A DNA stretch of 64,000 nt from Paenarthrobacter nicotinovorans. Its GTDB lineage: Bacteria > Actinomycetota > Actinomycetes > Actinomycetales > Micrococcaceae. The DNA lies in the NCBI RefSeq assembly GCF_021919345.1, contig NZ_CP089293.1, positions 1,116,001 through 1,180,000 on the forward strand, in the 5' to 3' direction. Shown here piece after piece: positions 34,772 to 42,096 of the stretch (the first letter of the stretch is position 1; each line of letters opens with the position of its first letter). The translations under genes were made by a program, and so were the position numbers. A model generated the notes under the pieces. It ran no database searches and was not told the DNA's origin. It worked only from the letters and a program-made list of their open reading frames with translations.

Positions 34772-35116
34772 CGGCCGCGAGTGCTCGCGGGACGCGTGAG
34801 TTGAATACTTAAATGGATTCGCCGTTTATCCACGGGAAGCGCGTTAACAGCGCTGACATACTATGCACGACATCGGTCGAGGCGCGTGAGTAGACCAGGA
34901 TTCGGGATGCGTGTGCCTTACGCCGACTGCAGTGACCATAAGCGTCAACGAAATTTCGGAGCGAAGTGGTTCCGCCTTTGGACCACGGATGGAAGTGTTC
35001 TCCGTGCTCTGCAGCCATGCCGAGGAGACGTGGGGTCGCCTTGGGTCCTGTCTCTCCTTACTCCACATACACTCAGTCCAGAGAGCGACCTGTAGCTGTC
35101 GGGAAGTTGGGACACG
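34772..35116. other. Intergenic region without recognisable gene
   Basis: 345 bp. The palindromic GCGC-GTTAACA-GCGC lies at about 34840-34854. No coding frame, RNA gene or terminator could be supported. The promoter of the 35117 gene should be here. Confidence 0.5.
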
Positions 35117-36457
35117 ATGGAAAACGAAATTCAACTAATAAGCGACGGCGATGGTCTGGCAGTCATTGGAGACTCAAACGCTGTCCAGCGTTTCCTCACC
35201 TCCGAAGGTTTGACCTCGAAAGACCTTGGACTGCAAAGGCTAGGTCCGGCCATTGGCGCCGCGGCAGGCGCCTTACAGTCTACTTCCGAGATCGCAGCCA
35301 ACTCCGGCCGGTGGGTCAAGCTCACTAAGGAGTCTGCGGAGCTCGTAAAGAAATACGGGCTTATGAAGAGTTCTTCGACCGGCCTCAACCTGGGAGTCGT
35401 GCAGGCGAAGGGTGGGCAGATCAAGGGCATCGTTCAATTCGCCAAAGTCCCAGGGACCCTGATCAGTAATCCAGCGGTCCTGTCTGGTGCGGCCGGAATC
35501 ATGTCTCAGGTCGCCATGCAGCAGGCTATGAATGAGATCACCGATTATCTCGCCGCAATCGATGAGAAGGTCGATGATCTCTTGCGTGCCCAAAAGGACG
35601 CGGTGTTCGCTGCCATGATCGGAGTGGACATCGAAATTGAAGAGGCGCTTCTGATTCGCGAGCACGTGGGGAAAGTCTCGGAAACGACCTGGTCGAAAGT
35701 TCAGGCGACATCAACCACTTTGAAAAGCACCCAAGGATATGCGCTACGTCAACTCGATGCTCTCGCCGAGAAGATAGAACGGAAGAGCAAACTGGGCGAA
35801 GTGGCTGAAGTCATCAGTGAGATCGAACCAAAGGTCCGCGAATGGCTCGCCGTGCTTGCTCGTTGCTTCCAGCTCCAAGATGCCGTTGCCTTGCTCGAAC
35901 TCGACCGGGTGCTGGATGCGTCTCCCGGAGAACTGGACCGGCACCGCCTTGGACTAAAGGCGGCCAGACACAAGCGCCTGAGTTTGATTTCGCAGAGCAC
36001 CGAACGCCTCTTGTCACGCATGGACGCGGCCGCAGAGAAGGCGAACGCAAAGGTGTTGCTGCACCCCGGAGCATCCCGGGCTGTTGTTTCCTCCAGCAAT
36101 CGGGTGGCAACAGGGGTGGTTGACTTTCACGGGTCACTCGGTCTTGAGCGGGGGCGGCCGGAGTTTGAGTCCAAACGCTGGATAGATGCAGCAGCCGAGC
36201 TGAGAGATAGGGCTCTGGAAACCGGGGCAGGAGGTGTGGACGCAGCTAGGCGCATGACTGCGGAGACGGTCGATCGCGCAAAGATTGCGACAGACAACGT
36301 GCTGGAAATTGGTGCGGAGAGGTTCGATGCCACTCGAAGGGCGGGCAGAGAAACTCTTGATGAGGCGAAATCAGCAACTGGGAAGTTTTCGAGTGGCTTT
36401 TCTGAGCGTGTCTTGCGCTGGCGTGGCGAGAAGAACGGAGAGGAAACGGAGGATTAA
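35117..36457 (+). CDS. Uncharacterised helical/coiled-coil protein
   Basis: 446 aa. An N-terminal module (IQLISDGDGLAVIGDSNAVQRFL) is followed by a small-residue-rich hydrophobic region (GTLISNPAVLSGAAGIMSQVAMQQAMNEI, residues about 112-140) and long amphipathic helices. The tail (about residues 370-430) shows a repeated pattern, ARRMTAETVDRAKIATDNV then TRRAGRETLDEAKSATGKF, of period about 27, like amphipathic membrane-binding repeats. No signal peptide. No family is recognised; the layout recalls helical membrane-associating proteins. Confidence 0.78.
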   Translation: MENEIQLISDGDGLAVIGDSNAVQRFLTSEGLTSKDLGLQRLGPAIGAAAGALQSTSEIAANSGRWVKLTKESAELVKKYGLMKSSSTGLNLGVVQAKGGQIKGIVQFAKVPGTLISNPAVLSGAAGIMSQVAMQQAMNEITDYLAAIDEKVDDLLRAQKDAVFAAMIGVDIEIEEALLIREHVGKVSETTWSKVQATSTTLKSTQGYALRQLDALAEKIERKSKLGEVAEVISEIEPKVREWLAVLARCFQLQDAVALLELDRVLDASPGELDRHRLGLKAARHKRLSLISQSTERLLSRMDAAAEKANAKVLLHPGASRAVVSSSNRVATGVVDFHGSLGLERGRPEFESKRWIDAAAELRDRALETGAGGVDAARRMTAETVDRAKIATDNVLEIGAERFDATRRAGRETLDEAKSATGKFSSGFSERVLRWRGEKNGEETED

Positions 36458-36560
36458 GGCCCCGTGTAATCTCTGCAGGCGGTGGTTTCCATGCGGAGCC
36501 CGTGGAGCCTAACCAAGAATTGGGGATCTGAAGGATGTCAGCTTGCTGCAATAACATCCG

Positions 36561-37805
36561 TCAGCTCCCAGCAACCCGCCCCGCCACGTACTCCGCGTCC
36601 AGTCCCACGCCGCCAACTATCGACGAGTAGTGCCGGGTCAGCCACGGCAACCCGACCACATACAGCCCGGGAAACTCCGTCACTCCCCGTGAGTGCTTCG
36701 GATAGCCCCACTCATCCACCAGTGGCAGGTCCACAAACCCAAAGTCCAGCTTGTATCCGGAAGCCCACAACACGGAAGTGATGCCCGCCTCCGCAAGGCT
36801 CACCCGCGAAGGCTCCGCAGGCAACCAGTCATCCGCTTCCGCAGCCGCCTGCTCCGGTGCATCGATCCCCGCTGCCGCAATATACGCATCAATCGCCTTG
36901 CGTGAACGCTGTCCAAACGCGGACTCAACGGTTGCGAGGCGTTCGGGGAGGTCGTCGCTGAAGGTGATGACGCCGTCGTCGACTGATTCAAGGTGACCGT
37001 GCAGGTGCATGCCGCGGCGGCCGAGCTCGCGGAGGTGGATGCTGTGGCCGCCGTCGGTACCGGAAAGCAGGGGATTGGGAGCAAACCGCAACGCGGGGGA
37101 GGGCAGTGCCTCACGGGTGAGGGCGTTGACGCCGTAGTCAGGTCCGTGTTTGCCGGTCTCGAGCATCCAGTAGATGAGGTCCTGGCCGCGGTAGCGGCGA
37201 GGGGCTTCGGGAACGACAGAGATGGCGAGGTGGACGTCGCGGCCGGCGTCGTGTAGCTCCTCGGCGATCTGACCGCCCGACTGGCCGGTCCCTACGATCA
37301 ACACGGCACCGTCGGGCAGCTGCTCCGGATTGCGGTAATGGTGGGTGTGCAGCTGGGTCACGGCGGCGGGGAGCTTGACGGCCGGGGCGGGAACCTTGGG
37401 CACCTGATAGGCGCCCGTGGCCAGGACGACGTTCCGGGCTCGCAGGCTCCCTAGGGAGGACTCGATCAGGAACCCGCCCTCCGGAGAAACGGACAACCGG
37501 GTCACGTCAACGCCAGTGTGGACCGGCGCCGCAATCAGCTCCGCGTATCGCCTGAAAAGGTTCACGGCGGCGTCGCGGGGGATGAAGGCGTCACGGTCGC
37601 CGTCGTCGAACGGCATCCCCGGAAGGTCCAGCGAAAGGTTGGGCGTGTTCATGTAGAAGCCGTCCCAACGATCCTGAAAAGCGCCACCCAAAGTGTCACG
37701 CCGCTCCAGGAGCTGATGCTCCACGCCGAATTGCGTGAGCCAATAACTCGTCGTCAGGCCGGCTTGGCCTGCGCCGATGATGACCGTATCCGGGATGCGT
37801 CCCAT
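36561..37805 (-). CDS. Flavin-containing monooxygenase-like FAD/NAD(P) oxidoreductase (CzcO type)
   Basis: 414 aa. The FAD-binding motif is TVIIGAGQAGLTTSYWLTQFG; RWDGFYMNTPNLSLDLPGMPF matches the CzcO/TrkA-like group; the NADPH motif is GAVLIVGTGQSGGQIAEEL; SVLWASGYKLDFGFV holds the late GD-like motif. It probably oxygenates a soft nucleophile or ketone; the substrate is unknown. The small hypothetical gene 9 bp upstream is likely co-transcribed. Confidence 0.93.
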   Translation of the reverse strand: MGRIPDTVIIGAGQAGLTTSYWLTQFGVEHQLLERRDTLGGAFQDRWDGFYMNTPNLSLDLPGMPFDDGDRDAFIPRDAAVNLFRRYAELIAAPVHTGVDVTRLSVSPEGGFLIESSLGSLRARNVVLATGAYQVPKVPAPAVKLPAAVTQLHTHHYRNPEQLPDGAVLIVGTGQSGGQIAEELHDAGRDVHLAISVVPEAPRRYRGQDLIYWMLETGKHGPDYGVNALTREALPSPALRFAPNPLLSGTDGGHSIHLRELGRRGMHLHGHLESVDDGVITFSDDLPERLATVESAFGQRSRKAIDAYIAAAGIDAPEQAAAEADDWLPAEPSRVSLAEAGITSVLWASGYKLDFGFVDLPLVDEWGYPKHSRGVTEFPGLYVVGLPWLTRHYSSIVGGVGLDAEYVAGRVAGS

Positions 37806-37814
37806 GGGTGGACT

Positions 37815-38147
37815 TTACGCCCGGCCACCCCTTGGGAACAGTGCGTTGGGGAGAACTTTGCGGAGCGCATCCTCCACACCGGGAGCAACGGACGGCGCCT
37901 TGCCGCCCAGCTCGAAAAGCGGCAGGTAGCCCATGTGCCGGGCGGCATGATTCGCCATGGCGAGAGGTCCGACGTCGACTCCGGACAACGGCTCCCCGCG
38001 CAGCAGGCGTGAGGCGCTGCGCTCGCATCCAGAGATCTCAATGATGACCTCGAGGTCGAAGTTCCGCAGCAAATGACTGCTCCAAGGACTCTTGGGATGC
38101 GCGTGATCGGACGACGATCCGCCATGCGGGATCTCGGTGGTACTCAA
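37815..38147 (-). CDS. Hypothetical protein upstream of flavin monooxygenase
   Basis: 110 aa from TTG 38147 (AGGGGG upstream at about 9 bp). Codon use is typical of the genome. NFDLEVIIEISGCERSASRLLRGEPLSGVDVGPLAMANHAARHMGYLPLFELGG suggests a small alpha/beta protein. No family recognised. It ends 9 bp before the monooxygenase start, so the two form an operon. Confidence 0.68.
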   Translation of the reverse strand: MSTTEIPHGGSSSDHAHPKSPWSSHLLRNFDLEVIIEISGCERSASRLLRGEPLSGVDVGPLAMANHAARHMGYLPLFELGGKAPSVAPGVEDALRKVLPNALFPRGGRA

Positions 38148-38311
38148 TGTGACTGGCCCCCTGGGCGCTCGCAGTGTTCCTTTAGGAGAAGTGCGGGCTG
38201 AGGCCGGGTCGTGACGCGAACGCCGTCATATCCGGCCGGCTCGGATCACATACAAGAGGTGCCTTGTATCAGAGGAAGGGCACGTGAAGGCGGATCTCGG
38301 AAAGGCTGGGC

Positions 38312-38878
38312 ATGGATTTTTGGGTGGATATAGCGCAGATTATTGGGGCGCTGGCTACAGCTACGGCGCTGTTCTTCGTCGCCAAGGCAGCACGCCATTC
38401 GCGGCAGACGGTGGAGGAGTCCCAGCGGATGCGCCGCTTGGAGGCAGAACGGGACGAAAGAGCAATAACGACGGCGGAGCGGCGCCAGGCCGGGCGGATT
38501 GCCTTCTGGCCCGTCAGCAAGAAGTACCAGGGCAAAGAGCAGTGGGGGATTGAGCTGGTCAACTCCAGTGAGGCACCGATCTTCCGGCTGACCCTTGAGC
38601 GGCCCGAAGGCGTCACCCGGAAAGGCGTCCCGATCCCGGCGATCAAGGCGACCGCCAAGATTCTCCCTCCGGGACGCTACTTCTTCAGCCATCAGGATCG
38701 CTGGCCAACGTACATCGACGCGAGTCATGTCTGCGAACCCCTTCCGGGGAATGTCGACTACATGGGCAATGTGACGTTCATGGACAGCGACGGACGTCAC
38801 TGGGCCCGGGGCACCGACGGGAAACTTCAGCAGGAAGCTCCGGAATCCGCCGCTGCACAGGCACCTCAGGGACCATAA
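38312..38878 (+). CDS. Hypothetical single-pass membrane protein
   Basis: 188 aa. An N-terminal membrane helix (WVDIAQIIGALATATALFFVAKAA) is followed by a charged helix (QTVEESQRMRRLEAERDERAITTAERRQAGRIAFWPV) and a beta-rich domain (WGIELVNSSEAPIFRLTLERPEGV ... ARGTDGKLQQE). This topology is common among actinobacterial hypotheticals. Function unknown. Confidence 0.78.
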   Translation: MDFWVDIAQIIGALATATALFFVAKAARHSRQTVEESQRMRRLEAERDERAITTAERRQAGRIAFWPVSKKYQGKEQWGIELVNSSEAPIFRLTLERPEGVTRKGVPIPAIKATAKILPPGRYFFSHQDRWPTYIDASHVCEPLPGNVDYMGNVTFMDSDGRHWARGTDGKLQQEAPESAAAQAPQGP

Positions 38879-39031
38879 ATCAGCCGATTCCAGGCCAATC
38901 CGGCACATCCGATGGATAAAACATTTCCCAGCACTAGCTATCTGCTCAGAACTCTGTAGACTTGATGGTGTTGTTGTGTTTGGCATTTGGTAGTTCAGGC
39001 AGTCCCCATGATCCATCTGGATCGTGACCTT

Positions 39032-39107
39032 CTGAAGTAACGGTGGAGAACACCCCACACCGGAGACCCGAAAGTCGGGAGAATCTCCACCTTCAGTAAG
39101 GACTGAA
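39032..39107 (+). promoter_or_regulatory. Structured 5' leader of cold-shock gene
   Basis: CTGAAG (39032-39037) plus GGTGGAGA (39042-39049) can pair with TCTCCACC plus CTTCAG (39084-39096), enclosing a small hairpin CCCGA-AAG-TCGGG (39067-39079). Alternatively TTCAG (39092-39096) can pair with CTGAA (39103-39107), placing the ribosome site AAGGA in the loop. Two exclusive foldings suit a temperature-responsive leader, as known for cspA mRNAs. Confidence 0.6.
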
Positions 39108-39111
39108 AAAA

Positions 39112-39315
39112 ATGGCTACAGGTACCGTGAAATGGTTCAACTCCGAAAAGGGCTTCGGCTTCATCTCTCCTGAAGATGGCAGCCAGGACGTTTTCGCTCA
39201 CTACTCTGCGATCAACTCCTCGGGTTACCGCTCCCTCGAAGAGAACCAGAAGGTTTCCTTCGACGTCGAGCAGGGCCCCAAGGGTCCCCAGGCAGTAAAC
39301 ATCCAGGCTATCTAG
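39112..39315 (+). CDS. Cold shock protein (CspA family)
   Basis: 67-aa single OB-fold protein: [34 protein letters not shown] contains both RNA-binding motifs (KGFGFI and VFAHY). It is an RNA chaperone. It has a long structured leader and is followed by a perfect terminator. The name CspA is the usual one for this single-copy type in Arthrobacter, though paralogues exist. Confidence 0.97.
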   Translation: MATGTVKWFNSEKGFGFISPEDGSQDVFAHYSAINSSGYRSLEENQKVSFDVEQGPKGPQAVNIQAI

Positions 39316-39328
39316 TCTTCGGATAACG

Positions 39329-39367
39329 CAAAAAGCAGGGCCGGTCACTGACCGGCCCTGCTTTTTT
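39329..39367 (+). terminator. Intrinsic terminator of cold-shock gene
   Basis: AAAAAGCAGGGCCGGTCA pairs perfectly with its complement around a very short loop and ends in TTTTTT. Because it is flanked by A-run and T-run it is bidirectional, also serving the convergent ABC permease gene. Confidence 0.93.
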
Positions 39368-39385
39368 GTCGCCCTCAACCCATCG

Positions 39386-40330
39386 TCAGACAAACTTCGT
39401 CATGCGCGACCAGATAACTATGGACATCAGGCCAGCCAAAACCAAGCCCCCCGCCATGAAGGCCAATCCGACTTCTACCTGAACAGGGAATGGCGGACGT
39501 GGACTGAATCCACCCCAATAGTTGAAGATGCCCTCTCCGGCGGCCGTAAGGATATTTCGCGGATCGTAGGGCCCTGCGAAGGGCGCCACCATAAGCAGCC
39601 CGCCGGCGGCCAAGCATGGTATCAGCATGCTTCTGGTCACCAACCCGACAAATAGACCAAGTAGCCCGAACAGGATCGCCGTTGACGCGCTGAATGCAAT
39701 CTGGACTGCAGGGCTTCCAGCTGAGGCTTCAGCTACAGGGTAAGGAAAGCTCCCACCGGCCGAGGGCAGAAACGCAGCCCTGAGGACAGGCGCCGCAACC
39801 AGACTCAACGTGGCTGCAATCAACACGGCAGCCGGGGAAACGATTACGACAGTAAACGCCTTCGCCACGACGTATGGCCTGGCGCCTTGCATCACCACCC
39901 TATCCTTCAGGATCCGACGACGAGCGTCACCAGCCGCCACTCCGCATCCGTATATGAAGAAAAGTAGTGGGATGACCAAGAACGTGATCATCTCAAGCCC
40001 GGTACCGACTGCGTTCGTCCCTTCAAGAGCTTGGAAAGCGAAATAGGCTCGTTCATAGTCGTAACGTAGCGGATTGTCCACCAGCTTCTGACCGTCCTGG
40101 ACCGCCAACCTTACGGGTTGCTCCATTGCCTGTGGCAGGGAAACCCCATTAGCGGATGCCTGGGCCTCCGTCGCCTGGAGACGAGTCATGCTGGCATCTA
40201 CGTTGCTGACACTCCCAGTGAATGCGAACACTAGAGACAGCGATAGTCCGGCTATGGGCAGCAGCAGCATTCTGCCCCAGTACTGATACCTCAGTTCGGT
40301 TCGTATGGAACGGAGTAGGTTACTCATCAA
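39386..40330 (-). CDS. ABC transporter membrane subunit (peptide export/immunity type)
   Basis: 314 aa with about six or seven membrane segments (MLLLPIAGLSLSLVFAFTG; MITFLVIPLLFFIYGCGVAAGD; AVLIAATLSLVAAPVL; ILFGLLGLFVGLVTRSMLIPCLAAGGLLMV; VGLAFMAGGLVLAGLMSIVIW), resembling ABC-2 permeases. Its start overlaps the end of the ATPase gene by 11 bp. It is third in an operon after the peptide and ATPase genes, so it likely exports, or gives immunity to, the peptide. The DNA is AT-richer than neighbours. Confidence 0.8.
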   Translation of the reverse strand: MMSNLLRSIRTELRYQYWGRMLLLPIAGLSLSLVFAFTGSVSNVDASMTRLQATEAQASANGVSLPQAMEQPVRLAVQDGQKLVDNPLRYDYERAYFAFQALEGTNAVGTGLEMITFLVIPLLFFIYGCGVAAGDARRRILKDRVVMQGARPYVVAKAFTVVIVSPAAVLIAATLSLVAAPVLRAAFLPSAGGSFPYPVAEASAGSPAVQIAFSASTAILFGLLGLFVGLVTRSMLIPCLAAGGLLMVAPFAGPYDPRNILTAAGEGIFNYWGGFSPRPPFPVQVEVGLAFMAGGLVLAGLMSIVIWSRMTKFV

Positions 40331-40958
40331 AGTCGTCGACCTGGATTAGTGGTTCGCCTGCATTTCGCTGGATCTTTCCGCATCGTATTGAGAACTCAGA
40401 GGAGGCGACGTCCCGATAGAAGGAGGATTCATGATCAGAGATGAGCACACAGCTCCTATCTGAAGCGTGCTCCAATAGCTCTAGTAAGGCGGTGCGGCCC
40501 GTGTTATCCAGGCCGGATAGCGGTTCGTCCAGCAAGATACAAGGTCTCCCAGATGCAAAAGCGGCCGCTAGTTTAATCTTTTTCTTTTGACCGAGGGAGT
40601 AGGTTGCCGATCGCTTTGCAAGTAGATCATGGTTGAAAAATGCCTTCACCGAAGGCTCCTCCAGAACCGCCCTAGGCGATGCGTCCAGTAAGGCTCCCAA
40701 GTTCTGTGCACCTGTGAGACTCCCATGTACTGTGGAGTCATCGAAAGCTGCGGCAACGTTATTCGCCAATGAACCATTATGCCAAAGAATGCTTCCCTGG
40801 TACCTCTCCAGTCCAGCCAAGCACTTTAGGAGAGTGGTCTTACCGTTTCCATTATCTCCGCGAAGTAGATGTATTCCTATCGAAGGAAGAGTCAATGATA
40901 CATTGAGCAATACGTCCTTACGCCCATAGCGTTTGGAAAGATCTAATATGCGTAGCAT
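40320..40958 (-). CDS. ABC transporter ATP-binding protein
   Basis: 212 aa. Walker A is GDNGNGKTTLL, the signature YSLGQKKKIKLA is a divergent LSGGQ, Walker B is CILLDEPLSGLD, and the switch His is in LISDHE. Small size and divergent signature are typical of bacteriocin or lantibiotic transporters. It partners the membrane protein encoded immediately downstream, and the precursor-like peptide gene lies 61 bp upstream in the same direction. Confidence 0.93.
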   Translation of the reverse strand: MLRILDLSKRYGRKDVLLNVSLTLPSIGIHLLRGDNGNGKTTLLKCLAGLERYQGSILWHNGSLANNVAAAFDDSTVHGSLTGAQNLGALLDASPRAVLEEPSVKAFFNHDLLAKRSATYSLGQKKKIKLAAAFASGRPCILLDEPLSGLDNTGRTALLELLEHASDRSCVLISDHESSFYRDVASSEFSIRCGKIQRNAGEPLIQVDDFDE

Positions 40959-41019
40959 GAGTCCTCATCATTGGAGGGCCGGCCGTTGACGGCCGGCCCC
41001 AAGACTGCGGGTTATTTGC

Positions 41020-41337
41020 CTAGTCCTGCCACGCGTACCAAGCGCCATCGCCGTAAACATTTGCACTCTGGACGACGGTTGTGTGATAAATGTTGACGTC
41101 GCCCCACGGGGTAGGAGTGCCTATCCCCGCGTCGGTCAGTGCAGTGGTTGAGAAAGTTGGTTCTCCCTTCTTGAGGGTTGGCTGCATCGTGTTGCCATTG
41201 TTTGATGTAGATCTAGGGGTGGTCATGCCTTTGAGCGTCTGTGTGCTGTCAGGATCGTTGGCGGCATGAGCGGGAACCGCCGTCGTGGCAATGATTGCGG
41301 ATAGAAATACGGCGGCAATGCTGGAGCGTGGTTTCAT
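41020..41337 (-). CDS. Small secreted peptide, bacteriocin-like precursor (lactococcin-972-like candidate)
   Basis: 105 aa from ATG 41337 (GGGGGA about 8 bp upstream). A classic Sec signal (MKPRSSIAAVFLSAIIATTA, cleavage after VPAHA) releases a peptide of about 80 residues: Thr/Ser/Asn-rich, no cysteine, with an aromatic C-terminus (WGDVNIYHTT ... GDGAWYAWQD). Small exported peptide, ATPase and membrane protein in one operon matches the layout of lactococcin-972-like bacteriocins, but sequence similarity is only in general composition. It could instead be a signal peptide or surface factor. Confidence 0.62.
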   Translation of the reverse strand: MKPRSSIAAVFLSAIIATTAVPAHAANDPDSTQTLKGMTTPRSTSNNGNTMQPTLKKGEPTFSTTALTDAGIGTPTPWGDVNIYHTTVVQSANVYGDGAWYAWQD

Positions 41338-41544
41338 GATCGTGTTTCCCCCAATGGAAATGGGAATTGTGCGCAGAAATGTGTTGCATTTGCTCGCAGA
41401 TGCATGAGAAATCACTCTCGCTGTTGGCGGCTCGTTGCGCCGCAGACTGCGCGGGTGATTGTCAATACTCTCAGCCGGGAGCGGCAGTTTGTCAAGCATT
41501 TTTATTTGAGGGTTATGAGGTAAGAGTTTCCCAATTGTCGGCAC

Positions 41545-41636
41545 CACTTAGGTGACAACATTCAGCACCTAAATTTGCTCTTTTCGCCACCTAGAAAGCC
41601 GCATATGAGTCTGTGCATGACGGTTTTGCCACCTAG
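41545..41636 (+). repeat. Phased box array 1 (CACCTAG type)
   Basis: Boxes in + orientation: CACTTAG 41545, CACCTAA 41566, CACCTAG 41588, a degenerate position near 41609, CACCTAG 41630. Spacing is 21-22 bp. The box-4 to box-5 segment is similar to array 2 (CTGTGCA, TTTT, then CACCTAGTCCGC in both), and the two arrays are offset by exactly 424 bp. It lies about 210 bp upstream of the secreted-peptide gene. Confidence 0.75.
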
Positions 41637-41968
41637 TCCGCGTTTCTCGGTGTAGCCCGCCTAGGTTCGTAGGTCGGGTCGACTCCGCTCCCTACTCCGC
41701 GATCACACCAGCGGCCTGCGGCTCCCTCCATGAGGCGTCCCGTGGGCATTGAGCCCTGCCGGTCAGGGACGTATCCTCCTTTTGTCGCTCCCCGGGTAGA
41801 AGATGTCTACTACCGATGGAGAGTGGATTCGAATACATATCCACATAGCGAATTACACCAATGTAATTCATCCAACGCAGACCGTAGCGTCGGTAGCAAG
41901 AGACCACGACGCAAGGGGTACCGATGATCTGCCCGAACACCAAACACCAGCGCGAACTCCGCCGCCAC
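41637..41968. other. Structured non-coding region between box arrays 1 and 2
   Basis: No convincing gene. Nested inverted repeats are present: CTACCGA (41810) with TCGGTAG (41890-41896), GTGGAT with ATCCAC (about 41823-41844), and GAATTACA-CCAA-TGTAATTC (41850-41869). It could encode a small structured RNA or hold the divergent promoters for the peptide operon and the LuxR gene. Confidence 0.5.
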
Positions 41969-42060
41969 CACCTAGTTGATGCCGCTCACCACCTGAATCG
42001 ACCCAAATCATCACCTAGATTTGGCAGATCTCGCCTGTGCAAGCCATTTTCAGCACCTAG
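41969..42060 (+). repeat. Phased box array 2 upstream of LuxR-ATPase gene
   Basis: CACCTAG 41969, CACCTGA 41990, CACCTAG 42012, degenerate CGCCTGT 42032, CACCTAG 42054. Spacing is 20-22 bp and total length 92 bp. The last box is 37 bp before the regulator's ATG, so proteins bound here would act at its promoter. Confidence 0.8.
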
Positions 42061-42096
42061 TCCGCTGTTCAAGATCTAACCTGCGAGGTGAGCCGA

